Origin: Sphingomonas psychrolutea
GTDB taxonomy: Bacteria > Pseudomonadota > Alphaproteobacteria > Sphingomonadales > Sphingomonadaceae
DNA length: 64,000 bases
Reading direction: 5' to 3'
NCBI RefSeq assembly: GCF_014636175.1
Contig: NZ_BMDW01000016.1
Location: forward strand, 29,044 to 93,043
The position numbers and the translations under genes were made by a program. Every line of letters starts with the position of its first letter. The first letter of the stretch is position 1. This document shows, in pieces, positions 57,297 to 64,000 of the stretch. The notes below the pieces were generated by a model. The model was not told where the DNA came from and searched no databases. It worked only from the letters and a program-made list of their open reading frames with translations.

Positions 57297-57746
57297 TTAT
57301 GCGGCGATCTTCATCTTTTCAGCGGCAACTGCGACGCGGTTCGAAATCGGCTGAGCGATTTCACCAAGCAGCTTCAGGTAGTTCTCGGTGAACTTGGCGC
57401 TTTCAGCCATGAACGTGTCCATTGCCGACTTGGCATGCTCGCTCTGCAGCGCGAACAGTTCGGTTGGCGACTTGATCGCGGCGAACTGCTTGGCGGTCGC
57501 ATTGGCCTTTTCGACCGACGCCTTGACGTAATCGTTCGTGTACTTGGCGATCTCTTCAGCGCCCTTGGCGGCGATCTTCGACGATTCGACCAGCGCCTCG
57601 ACATTGCCCTTCGAGAATTCGTTCATGTCCTCGAACATTTTCGAACCCTTTTCCATGGCCGTCTTGGCGCGATCGTTGACATCGCCGAACAGCGACGTTG
57701 CCTGAGCCTGAACCTTTTCAGCGGCGGACTTGAGAGTATTTTCCAT
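57297..57746 (-). CDS. Alternative short phasin form (internal start)
   Basis: Same frame as the long phasin, from the internal ATG at 57744-57746. AAAAAGGAAG lies about nine bases upstream, better than anything before the long start. The product, 149 residues beginning MENTLKSAAEKVQ, has the usual length for alphaproteobacterial phasins. Whether both forms are made is inference. Confidence 0.5.
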   Translation of the reverse strand: MENTLKSAAEKVQAQATSLFGDVNDRAKTAMEKGSKMFEDMNEFSKGNVEALVESSKIAAKGAEEIAKYTNDYVKASVEKANATAKQFAAIKSPTELFALQSEHAKSAMDTFMAESAKFTENYLKLLGEIAQPISNRVAVAAEKMKIAA

Positions 57747-58100
57747 GGTGGTGACTTCCTTTTTGAGGATGGCCACCGCAGGTGCGGGGGCCGGCTTGCT
57801 TGCTTCGGGGGTAATGACGGGGGTCGGCTTCGGCGCGGCGACGACGATTGCGGGCTTGGCTGGCGCCGCCGCAACGACCGGCTTTGCGACGACCGCTGCG
57901 GGCTTTTCGGCGACCGGCGTGGGCTTTTCGACAGCCGGTACGGGCTTCGCTGCAACCGGTACGGGCTTCGCTGCAACCGGTACAGGCTTCGCTTCGGGCG
58001 CCTGCGCTGCTACCGCGGCTGTTGCCGGCGCGGCAACGGACTTGGTCGCGGCCTTTACGACCGGGGTGATGGCGTCGGATTTTGGACCTTTGCTGGCCAT
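57297..58100 (-). CDS. Phasin with an N-terminal Ala/Pro/Lys/Val repeat arm
   Basis: 267 residues. Residues about 119-267 are the phasin domain (ENTLKSAAEKVQAQATSLFGDVNDRAKTAMEKGSKMFEDMNEFSKGN, ALVESSKIAAKGAEEIAKYTNDYVKASVEKA, ELFALQSEHAKSAMDTFM), which coats PHB granules. Residues about 36-105 are a basic, disordered arm of imperfect heptads such as VPVAAKP, VPAVEKP, TPVAEKP and AAVVAKP, like the histone-like AAKP tail of Pseudomonas PhaF but on the opposite end. An internal ATG at 57746 has a strong AAGGAAG ribosome binding site and would give a normal 149-residue phasin. Two dyads lie upstream. It precedes clpS and follows phaC on the same strand. Confidence 0.9.
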   Translation of the reverse strand: MASKGPKSDAITPVVKAATKSVAAPATAAVAAQAPEAKPVPVAAKPVPVAAKPVPAVEKPTPVAEKPAAVVAKPVVAAAPAKPAIVVAAPKPTPVITPEASKPAPAPAVAILKKEVTTMENTLKSAAEKVQAQATSLFGDVNDRAKTAMEKGSKMFEDMNEFSKGNVEALVESSKIAAKGAEEIAKYTNDYVKASVEKANATAKQFAAIKSPTELFALQSEHAKSAMDTFMAESAKFTENYLKLLGEIAQPISNRVAVAAEKMKIAA

Positions 58101-58119
58101 GATCGGATTGCTCCCGCGT

Positions 58120-58137
58120 TATTGCTGCACTGCAATA
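58120..58137. promoter_or_regulatory. Dyad 1 upstream of phasin (possible PhaR-type operator)
   Basis: TATTGC and GCAATA arms around TGCACT, 20 bases upstream of the phasin start. TGC-rich palindromes of this kind bind the PHB regulator PhaR in related bacteria; the assignment here is inference. Confidence 0.5.
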
Positions 58138-58167
58138 TAAACGATGGAAGCCGCTTTACAAGCAAAA

Positions 58168-58184
58168 ATGTTGCACCGCAACAT
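58168..58184. promoter_or_regulatory. Dyad 2 upstream of phasin (possible PhaR-type operator)
   Basis: Perfect 7-bp arms ATGTTGC and GCAACAT around ACC, about 70 bases upstream of the phasin start. The half-site TGTTGC/GCAACA is the same as in the dyad of the clpB promoter. Confidence 0.55.
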
Positions 58185-58221
58185 AATGAAACGCAGGCGG
58201 TCCAACTACTGACGCGAAACC

Positions 58222-59952
58222 CTATCTGGCGCGCACATAGTCGCCGGGGGCATCGCCAAGCGCCGCGATCGCGCCGTGTCCGGGGATCCGTGCGCCGTTT
58301 GCGACAACCGTCGCCGAATCGCGTGCGCGCAGCCAGTCGATCCAGTCGGGCCACCAACTACCCTTGGTTTCGACCGCGCCTGCGACGAAGTCCGCCAGCG
58401 ATTCGACCGGCACCGGGTTCAGCCAATATTGGTATTTTTGCGCGGCCGGCGGGTTGACCACCCCCGCAATATGGCCAGAGCCAGCGAGCACGAAGCGCTT
58501 CTCGCCCACAAACAGCCGCATAAGCGCCCAGACGCTCTCGGGCGGCGCGATATGATCCTCGCGTCCCGCCTGGATATAGCTTGGCGTGGCAACTTTGCCC
58601 AAGTCGATCGGCGTGCCGAGCGCGCTGAGCGCACCCGCCTTGCTGAGCAAATTGTCGCGGTAGAGATCGGTCAGATACTGCCGGTGCCACGTCGCGGGCA
58701 AATTGGTCGTATCGCCGTTCCAGTGCAGCAAATCGAACGGCGCATAATCCTTGCCGAGCAGATAATTGTTGGTGACGTAATTCCAGATCAGATCGCGCCC
58801 GCGCAGCTGATTGAACACTGCCGCCATATAGCGCCCGTCAAGAAAGCCGTCCTTCGTCACCGAATCGAGCAAGGCGAGCTGTTCGTCGCTCACGAAATGC
58901 AGCAGCTCGCCGGCTTTCTCGAAATCGACTTGCGCGGTGAAGAACGTCGCGCTGGTGACCTTCGCGGCCTCGCCCCGCGCCGCCAGAATCGCGAGCGTCG
59001 CGGCCAGCGTCGTCCCCGCCACGCAATAGCCGATCACATGCGCGGCCGGCACGTCGAGCAGTGCGCGCACCGTATCGATCGCGGCGATCTGCGCGGCGAT
59101 ATAATCGTCCCACACCACATCCTTCATGCTCGCATCGGCCGAGCGCCACGACACCATGAAGACCGTGATCCCCTGCTCCACCGCCCAGCGGATGAAGCTC
59201 TTCTCTGGCGTCAGGTCGAGAATGTAGAAGCGGTTGATCCATGGCGGGAAGATCACCAGCGGCACCGCCAGCACGCTTTCGGTCGTCGGGCTATACTGGA
59301 TCAGCTCGTACAGATCGGTGCGCAGCACGACCTTGCCCGGCGTCATCGCCAGATTGCGCCCGACTTCGAACGCCCCTGCGTCGGTGTGCGTCAATTGCCC
59401 CCGGCCGAGATCGGCGAGCATGTTGTGCAGGCCCTTGAGCAGATTTTCGCCGCCGGTTTCGATCGTCTTTTCGATCACTTCGGGGTTCGTCGCGGGGAAA
59501 TTGGACGGGCTCATCGCATCGAGAAAACCGCGCGCGGCAAAGCGCAGCTGTTCGCGTTGCTTGTCATCCACCCCCTGCACCGCCTCGACCTGCGCGAGCA
59601 TTTGGTCGGACAGCAGGAAATAGCTTTGGCGGATCCAGTCGAACACCGGATTCTCGCGCCAGCGCGGATCCTTGAAGCGCTTGTCGCGCGCTTGCTCGGG
59701 GGTTTCCGCTGCCGCCGGCGCTTCGCCGGTGAGCATCCGCTGCCACAGCCCCAGGCTATCGGCCCAGAAATCCCGCGCCCGCGCCACTGTGTCGGGATCG
59801 GTCACGCCGGGGATCGGCGGCAAAGCCTTGCCCGCAACATCCAGCCCCTGCTCCAGCACCATTTGCTGCGCGCGCCCCAGCACCCATGTCCAATGCTGCA
59901 TATCGGCCAGACTCGGCACGGCGACGTCGGGCATATCCGGCATATCGGCCAT
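58222..59952 (-). CDS. phaC: Poly(3-hydroxyalkanoate) synthase, class I
   Basis: Polymerises hydroxyacyl-CoA. 576 residues from ATG at 59952 (GAGG about nine bases upstream). The lipase-box-like nucleophile Cys is in VIGYCVAGTTLAA (near residue 309). The Asp and His of the triad are in QAGREDHIAPPESVWAL and LAGSGHIAGVVNPPA. PPWINRFYILDLTPEKSFIRWAVEQGITVFMVSWR is the class I core. The phasin follows about 120 bases downstream on the same strand. It is divergent from alaC across 97 bp. Confidence 0.95.
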   Translation of the reverse strand: MADMPDMPDVAVPSLADMQHWTWVLGRAQQMVLEQGLDVAGKALPPIPGVTDPDTVARARDFWADSLGLWQRMLTGEAPAAAETPEQARDKRFKDPRWRENPVFDWIRQSYFLLSDQMLAQVEAVQGVDDKQREQLRFAARGFLDAMSPSNFPATNPEVIEKTIETGGENLLKGLHNMLADLGRGQLTHTDAGAFEVGRNLAMTPGKVVLRTDLYELIQYSPTTESVLAVPLVIFPPWINRFYILDLTPEKSFIRWAVEQGITVFMVSWRSADASMKDVVWDDYIAAQIAAIDTVRALLDVPAAHVIGYCVAGTTLAATLAILAARGEAAKVTSATFFTAQVDFEKAGELLHFVSDEQLALLDSVTKDGFLDGRYMAAVFNQLRGRDLIWNYVTNNYLLGKDYAPFDLLHWNGDTTNLPATWHRQYLTDLYRDNLLSKAGALSALGTPIDLGKVATPSYIQAGREDHIAPPESVWALMRLFVGEKRFVLAGSGHIAGVVNPPAAQKYQYWLNPVPVESLADFVAGAVETKGSWWPDWIDWLRARDSATVVANGARIPGHGAIAALGDAPGDYVRAR

Positions 59953-60049
59953 CAGGCGATCCTCTCGCTGCGTCTTAACCAGTCCGGTCATTCCCACCAA
60001 AGCGCGAATGCCGTAAGGTGCTCCCGTCTCTCTAACCGGAATCCCCGCA

Positions 60050-61258
60050 ATGTCCGATGAATTCTATCGCATCAAGCGCCTGCCGCCGTACATTATCGCC
60101 GAAGTGAACGCGATGCGGGCGGCGGCGCGCGCGACGGGCGAGGACATTATCGATCTCGGCATGGGCAACCCCGATTTGCCGCCGCCGCCGCACGTGATCG
60201 ACAAATTGGTCGAAGTCGCGCGCAAGCCCGACGCGCATGGCTATTCGCAATCGAAGGGCATTCCGGGCTTGCGCAAGGCCCAGGCCAATTATTACGGGCG
60301 CCGTTTCGGCGTCGAGCTCGATCCCGAAAGCGAAGTCGTCGTCACGATGGGCTCGAAAGAGGGTCTCGCCAGCCTCGCGACGGCCATCACCGCGCCGGGC
60401 GACGTCGTGCTCGCCCCCAACCCAAGCTACCCGATCCACACCTTCGGCTTCATCATCGCCGGCGCGACGATCCGCGCGGTGCCGACCACGCCCGACGAAA
60501 AATATTTCGAAGCGCTCGAACGCGCGATGGCGTTTACCGTCCCGCGCCCATCGGTGCTGGTGGTCAATTACCCGTCCAACCCAACGGCGGAGGCGGTCGA
60601 TCTCGCGTTTTACGAGCGCCTCGTCGCCTGGGCGAAGGACAATCAAGTCTGGATCATCTCCGACCTTGCCTATTCGGAGCTGTATTTCGACGGCAACCCG
60701 ACGCCGTCGATCCTGCAAGTCCCCGGTGCCAAGGATGTCGCGGTCGAATTCACCTCGCTCAGCAAGACCTATTCGATGGCGGGCTGGCGGATCGGCTTCG
60801 CGGTCGGCAACAAGAAACTGATCGCGGCGATGACGCGCGTGAAGTCGTATCTCGATTACGGCGCTTTCACCCCGATCCAGGCCGCCGCCTGCGCCGCGCT
60901 CAACGGCCCGCAGGATATCGTCGAGACCAATCGCCAGCTTTATCACAAGCGCCGCGACGTGCTGGTCGAGAGTTTCGGTCGCGCCGGCTGGGATATTCCC
61001 AGCCCCCGCGCGTCGATGTTTGCCTGGGCGCCGCTGCCGCCCGCGCTCGCGCACTTAGGAAGTCTTGAGTTCTCCAAACAATTACTGACGCACGCTCAGG
61101 TCGCGGTTGCGCCAGGGGTGGGCTATGGGGAAAACGGAGAAGGCTTTGTCCGCATCGCAATGGTCGAAAACGAGCAGCGCCTGCGTCAGGCCGCGCGCAA
61201 CGTTAAGAAGTACCTCCAGTCGATGGGCGTCAACATCCCCAGCACAAAGGCCGGCTGA
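60050..61258 (+). CDS. alaC: Alanine transaminase AlaC-type class I/II aminotransferase
   Basis: 402 residues. The fold I aminotransferase motifs are complete: IDLGMGNPDLPPP, GYSQSKGIPGLRKA, TMGSKEGLASL, NPSYPIHTFG, VVNYPSNPTAEAV, ISDLAYSELYFDG and FTSLSKTYSMAGWRIGFAVGN with the PLP lysine, then RIAMVENEQRL. The spacing fits AlaC (glutamate-pyruvate transaminase) and the LL-diaminopimelate aminotransferase-like group. Substrate is inferred. Confidence 0.87.
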   Translation: MSDEFYRIKRLPPYIIAEVNAMRAAARATGEDIIDLGMGNPDLPPPPHVIDKLVEVARKPDAHGYSQSKGIPGLRKAQANYYGRRFGVELDPESEVVVTMGSKEGLASLATAITAPGDVVLAPNPSYPIHTFGFIIAGATIRAVPTTPDEKYFEALERAMAFTVPRPSVLVVNYPSNPTAEAVDLAFYERLVAWAKDNQVWIISDLAYSELYFDGNPTPSILQVPGAKDVAVEFTSLSKTYSMAGWRIGFAVGNKKLIAAMTRVKSYLDYGAFTPIQAAACAALNGPQDIVETNRQLYHKRRDVLVESFGRAGWDIPSPRASMFAWAPLPPALAHLGSLEFSKQLLTHAQVAVAPGVGYGENGEGFVRIAMVENEQRLRQAARNVKKYLQSMGVNIPSTKAG

Positions 61259-61264
61259 GCCGCG

Positions 61265-61298
61265 CCAATGCTGATCAACCCCCAATGCTGATCAACCC
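61265..61298. repeat. Perfect 17-bp tandem duplication across the TSUP start codon
   Basis: CCAATGCTGATCAACCC occurs at 61265-61281 and again at 61282-61298. The second copy supplies the real ATG at 61285. The first ATG (61268) is out of frame and opens a 7-codon frame whose TGA (61289-61291) lies just past the true start. Confidence 0.9.
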
Positions 61299-62067
61299 GC
61301 TGTATTCGCTGGCCGGCGTGCTCGTCGGGCTGATCGTCGGGTTGACCGGAGTCGGTGGCGGATCGTTGATGACGCCGCTGCTGGTGCTCGCCTTCGGGTT
61401 CCACCCCGCGACGGCGGTCGGCACCGATTTGCTCTATGCCGCCGCGACCAAGACCGTCGGCACCAGCGTGCATGGCTGGCGCGGCACGGTCGATTGGGGC
61501 GTCGTCGGCCGCCTCGCATTGGGCAGCGTCCCCGCCGCGCTGCTGACGCTGACGGTGCTGCATTATGCCGGCGAGCAAACCAAGGATACGGGTCGCGCGA
61601 TTTCGCTCGCATTGGGCGTAACACTGATCCTGTCGGGCCTCGCCACGCTGTTTCGCGCGCACATCGTCCGCGCCTTGACGCGCGCGCTGGGCAAGATCGG
61701 CAAGGCACGGCTCGCCGGGCTGACCGTGCTGCTCGGCGTCGTGCTCGGCGTTTTGGTCTCGCTCACTTCGGTCGGGGCGGGCGCGCTCGGGATGACGGCG
61801 TTGCTGATCCTCTACCCCGACATGCCGCTCAACCGGCTGGTCGGCTCGGACATCGCGCATGCCGTGCCGCTGACCTTGCTCGGCGGAATCGGGCATTGGC
61901 TGCTCGGCTCGGTCGACGGGTTTCTGCTGGTGTCGCTGCTGGTCGGATCGATTCCGGGAATCGTGGTTGGCAGTGTGATCGCAAGCCGCGTATCGGACCG
62001 CGTGTTGGGGCCGATCCTGGCCGTGGTGCTGGCGCTGGTCGGTGTGAAATTATTGGGTTTGTTTTGA
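61285..62067 (+). CDS. TSUP-family (TauE/SafE) membrane transporter
   Basis: 260 residues with about eight membrane segments in two repeats: NPLYSLAGVLVGLIVGLTGVGGGSLMTPLLVLAFGFHPATAVGTDLLYAA and LGVLVSLTSVGAGALGMTALLILYPDMPLNRLVGSDIAHAVPL. The paired Gly-rich re-entrant motifs GVGGGS and SVGAGA are typical. It would move sulfite, sulfonates or related anions. Its stop overlaps the thioesterase start by one base. The 17-bp duplication at its start is unusual. Confidence 0.9.
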   Translation: MLINPLYSLAGVLVGLIVGLTGVGGGSLMTPLLVLAFGFHPATAVGTDLLYAAATKTVGTSVHGWRGTVDWGVVGRLALGSVPAALLTLTVLHYAGEQTKDTGRAISLALGVTLILSGLATLFRAHIVRALTRALGKIGKARLAGLTVLLGVVLGVLVSLTSVGAGALGMTALLILYPDMPLNRLVGSDIAHAVPLTLLGGIGHWLLGSVDGFLLVSLLVGSIPGIVVGSVIASRVSDRVLGPILAVVLALVGVKLLGLF

Positions 62068-62495
62068 TGGCACGTCCGGGCTTCGCGTTTTCCTGCCAGT
62101 TCAAAGTGCGCTATGCCGAGATTGACGGGCAGAAGGTCGTCTTTAACTCGCGCTATCTCGAATATGCCGATGTCGCGGTCACCGAATTCTGGGAGTGGAC
62201 CGGCATCGCGGCGGCGCTGGGCGATACGTGGGCACACACCGAATTCCACGTCCGCCATACCGAGATCGACTATTTGCGGCCCTTCGTGCTGGGCGACACG
62301 GTCGCGGCGTTCGTGCGGATCGGGCGGATCGGCAATTCGAGCCTGACGCAGAGCTTCGAGCTGTGCCACGCGGAAACCGGCGCAGTGCATACCAAGATCG
62401 AGATGGTCATCGTCAACGTCCATCTGCCGACGGGGAAATCGCTCCCGATCGCGCCCGAGGTGCGGGCGTTTCTCGAGGCGTTGCCGGGGAGTTAG
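62067..62495 (+). CDS. Acyl-CoA thioesterase, 4-hydroxybenzoyl-CoA/YbgC hotdog type
   Basis: 142 residues. The hotdog signature is clear: FKVRYAEIDGQKVVFNSRYLEYADVAVTEFWEW with the catalytic Asp of YxEID, then FHVRHTEIDYLRPFVLGD. The TGATG junction at 62065-62069 couples it to the transporter. Substrate unknown. It is the last conserved gene before the accessory region. Confidence 0.88.
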   Translation: MARPGFAFSCQFKVRYAEIDGQKVVFNSRYLEYADVAVTEFWEWTGIAAALGDTWAHTEFHVRHTEIDYLRPFVLGDTVAAFVRIGRIGNSSLTQSFELCHAETGAVHTKIEMVIVNVHLPTGKSLPIAPEVRAFLEALPGS

Positions 62496-62716
62496 GGTGT
62501 GCACCCGTCAAAGGGGGGACAGGCCGTGCCGCTGCGCGCACTAGATGACGCGGATAACGAGTGGGAAGCACCCCGATCGCCACGGTCGAATTTGGTTTCG
62601 ATCATATCCTTCGCAGCGGGATTCCAACGCGGCCGCTTGGGTCGCGTGGTTGGTGCGGTAGCGCGTCTTTGGTACGAGCCCGAGACTTCACGAGGTCCGG
62701 CCTTTGGCTGGAAGGC

Positions 62717-63004
62717 TCACGCTGGTATCTTCGCCATAATCTGCTGCACACCAGCGGGATCCGCCTCGATCATCCGCAAAAGCGTGACCGAGCTGCGATC
62801 CGGGGCGCGTCGTCCCTGCTCCCAGTCCTGAACGGTCGCGACGCTCAGGCGATACGTGTCGGCAAACTTGCTCTGGCTGAGTTTGGTCGCGGCACGAACT
62901 GCCTTTACATCCACGGTGGCAACGCGCCCGCGACTATGGTCCCCTTCGGCATAGGCAACGGCATCATCCAGCCCGCCCATGATCTTGTCGAATGCGCTCT
63001 TCAT
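62717..63004 (-). CDS. Xre-type antitoxin of a HigBA/NadS-like module
   Basis: 95 residues from ATG at 63004 with AAAGG about nine bases upstream. The N-terminal helix MKSAFDKIMGGLDDAVAYAEGD is followed by the HTH: VRAATKLSQSKFADTYRLSVATVQDWEQGRRAPD. This is a typical antitoxin repressor. It follows the toxin gene by 22 bp, giving toxin-antitoxin order. It most likely binds the palindromes at 63368-63419. Confidence 0.87.
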   Translation of the reverse strand: MKSAFDKIMGGLDDAVAYAEGDHSRGRVATVDVKAVRAATKLSQSKFADTYRLSVATVQDWEQGRRAPDRSSVTLLRMIEADPAGVQQIMAKIPA

Positions 63005-63026
63005 ACTGTCTAGCCTTTCGTGGCTT

Positions 63027-63377
63027 TCATTTCTTAGTAAATGATGCGCGCAGCCGGTCTCCAACCCCCGCGAGCGCGTTCTGTTCTGCCTTGGTCAAAT
63101 TGTCCTTCTCGCCTTTGCCGAACACGGTGAGCAGGAAGATCGGGATATCGCCGCCGCCAAAGAAATAGACGACGCGATAACCGCCCGACTTACCCTTGCC
63201 GCGACCGGCAACCCGAACCTTGCGCGCCCCGCCCGCGATCGGTGTCCCGCGTAACGGGTTCGTGGCGATCGCAGTTTTCACATCGTCGCACTCTTCTTCC
63301 GACATGCCAGCGGCCTTGGCATCGGCGAGATAAGTGTTGGTCTCGATGATCAACTGCACGCCCCTCATATGCGGCAT
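63027..63377 (-). CDS. RelE/HigB-type toxin
   Basis: 116 residues from ATG at 63377 (or 113 from 63368). The RelE fold is visible: [94 protein letters not shown]. The basic [12 protein letters not shown] core and the C-terminal KGEKDNLT are as in ribosome-dependent mRNA interferases. It has no good ribosome binding site. One of the operator palindromes overlaps the start codon. Confidence 0.87.
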   Translation of the reverse strand: MPHMRGVQLIIETNTYLADAKAAGMSEEECDDVKTAIATNPLRGTPIAGGARKVRVAGRGKGKSGGYRVVYFFGGGDIPIFLLTVFGKGEKDNLTKAEQNALAGVGDRLRASFTKK

Positions 63378-63386
63378 TGCCGTATA
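63368..63386. promoter_or_regulatory. TA operator palindrome 1
   Basis: TATGCGGC and GCCGTATA around ATT, one mismatch, overlapping the toxin start codon. Confidence 0.65.
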
Positions 63387-63402
63387 GATTGCAAGCGAAA
63401 TA

Positions 63403-63419
63403 GTACGGCAACGCCGTAC
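63403..63419. promoter_or_regulatory. TA operator palindrome 2
   Basis: Perfect GTACGGC and GCCGTAC around AAC. The core CGGC-N3-GCCG is shared with palindrome 1, centred 34 bases away. Confidence 0.7.
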
Positions 63420-63646
63420 ATCCGCCCTACTCTTGTCTCGCACTGTTTCAAACACGCGACGAAACGAGAAACCCTATCGCCAGTCGATGTTGGCGACCCA
63501 GCCATCGCCTATGCATAAGACTGGGTGCCATTTGGGCGATTTACGCCGGTTCGCTTTCCCGCCTGATAGCGGCTGGTCGGCTCTTGGGCACGATGCACGC
63601 GCTGGCGACGGCAGAACGGCTATAGCTGGTGGAAAGCTGCCGTCAC

Positions 63647-63886
63647 TTATTGCGAAAAGCCAACCAGCGTTGTCGCGCCACTTCGTTTGACAACCAGCAA
63701 GCGAACGCCGCCGCCTAGCTCATCTTGGTTGGAAACTTCTACAAGCCAAGCGTCGCGGTGGTCGGAAACATAGTAGGAAAGGTATGCGCCTTTAGCTGAG
63801 TATCTCTTGGGGAAGTGAGAGAAAACGTAATCTCTCGCCTTAACAATTGGATCTATGTGCGGCGCCATCGCTGGTTGCCGAACCAC
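63647..63886 (-). CDS. Small uncharacterised protein, probably 5-prime truncated by an insertion sequence
   Basis: About 73-79 residues (ATG at 63868 or GTG at 63886). Visible: VKARDYVFSHFPKRYSAKGAYLSYYVSDHRDAWLVEVSNQ then GGGVRLLVVKRSG. The layout of one helix followed by strands ending GGGVxLLVVKRSGxxT resembles NTF2-fold immunity-type proteins, but I do not claim the family. The frame stays open through the insertion-sequence edge at about 63900, so the real N-terminus was probably cut off. It is AT-richer than the core genes. Confidence 0.5.
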   Translation of the reverse strand: MVRQPAMAPHIDPIVKARDYVFSHFPKRYSAKGAYLSYYVSDHRDAWLVEVSNQDELGGGVRLLVVKRSGATTLVGFSQ

Positions 63887-63901
63887 GAGCGCAAAACCTA
63901 A

Positions 63902-64000
63902 GAGCCCGTCTTGAATCTCAAGCGTAACGAGCGAGGCGTCGGAGGATAACGAGGGCGGCGGCAGCGTAGAGGAAGGCTGTTGCGGAACGGATGGTGTTTT
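63902..64000 (-). mobile_element. Edge of an IS5-family-like insertion sequence (partial)
   Basis: The minus strand carries the C-terminus of a transposase-like frame ending AAALVILRRLARYA with stop TGA at 63918-63920; the rest lies beyond the window. Between the stop and position 63902 is a GAGCCCGTCTTGAATCTCAA word, consistent with a terminal inverted repeat, next to CTAA, a typical IS5-family target sequence. The family is inferred from the tail and target; the other end is not visible. Confidence 0.55.

Noticed and set aside
62496..62716. Possible gene or tRNA remnant between the thioesterase and the antitoxin
   Set aside because: The plus-strand frame from 62561 is antisense to the antitoxin further on and has no motif; nothing supported in these 221 bases.
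63433..63690. 85-codon plus-strand frame between toxin and truncated gene
   Set aside because: It overlaps the opposite-strand gene end, has no ribosome binding site, and I recognise no family.

Overview
This 64 kb window is a GC-rich chromosomal segment, by eye about two-thirds GC. It most likely comes from a Sphingomonas-like member of the Sphingomonadales (Alphaproteobacteria). The evidence is the gene content: EI-Ntr with a GAF domain, the GapR/DUF2312 protein, DUF1244, DUF2093, DUF6311, a cysteine-free L36, two large TonB-dependent receptors and polyhydroxybutyrate genes. The family-level intergenic hairpins point the same way. I see no rRNA, tRNA or CRISPR array. Most genes are ordinary housekeeping genes, packed with short or overlapping junctions.

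Layout. 1-6.3 kb: start of a RodZ-like gene, ptsP, a Cys-cluster/membrane/LprI-like protein, then the Holliday-junction operon ruvC-ruvA-ruvB, which carries a hicBA toxin-antitoxin pair plus an unknown gene between ruvA and ruvB. 6.4-13.6 kb: yebC, a lone gene with a HEPN-like motif, gapR, DUF1244, pyruvate kinase, a HAD phosphatase with rpmJ, a DUF4136-like lipoprotein, an M14 carboxypeptidase and phosphoglycerate mutase. 13.6-15.3 kb: purE-purK. 15.5-25.4 kb: a leftward block of exported hydrolases (alpha-amino-acid ester hydrolase-like, M16 peptidase, penicillin-acylase family) and a TonB receptor. 25.6-31.2 kb: clpB with a heat-shock-type promoter, convergent with a second TonB receptor. 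31.4-39.9 kb: M23 lipoprotein, DUF2093, xseA, purD (start codons of the last two overlap), a membrane helix-hairpin-helix protein, an orphan molybdenum hydroxylase subunit, hemH and acetoacetyl-CoA reductase. 40.2-50.3 kb: glycine-zipper protein, phytase-like protein, rpmB, tadA, a CNNM/CorC transporter, acyl-CoA synthetase, and an lgt-midA-GNAT-pgeF operon. 50.4-62.5 kb: a Cys/Met PLP enzyme, DUF6311, adenine deaminase, murA, a Crp-type regulator, clpS, an unusual two-start phasin, phaC, alaC, a TSUP transporter and a thioesterase. 62.7-64 kb: a HigBA-type toxin-antitoxin module, a probably truncated gene and the edge of an insertion sequence.

How the genes work together. Three PHB genes (reductase, synthase, phasin) lie at two sites. 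Purine metabolism is represented by purE, purK, purD and adenine deaminase. DNA repair is represented by ruvABC and xseA. Envelope biogenesis is represented by murA, lgt, pgeF and the M23 protein. Foreign or recently mobile material looks confined to hicBA plus its neighbour, the HEPN-like gene and the last 1.5 kb.

The most notable non-gene signals are five families of long inverted repeats. They fill most of the larger convergent and several tandem spacers but no divergent one. A TTGC/GCAA dyad is also shared by the clpB and phasin promoters.
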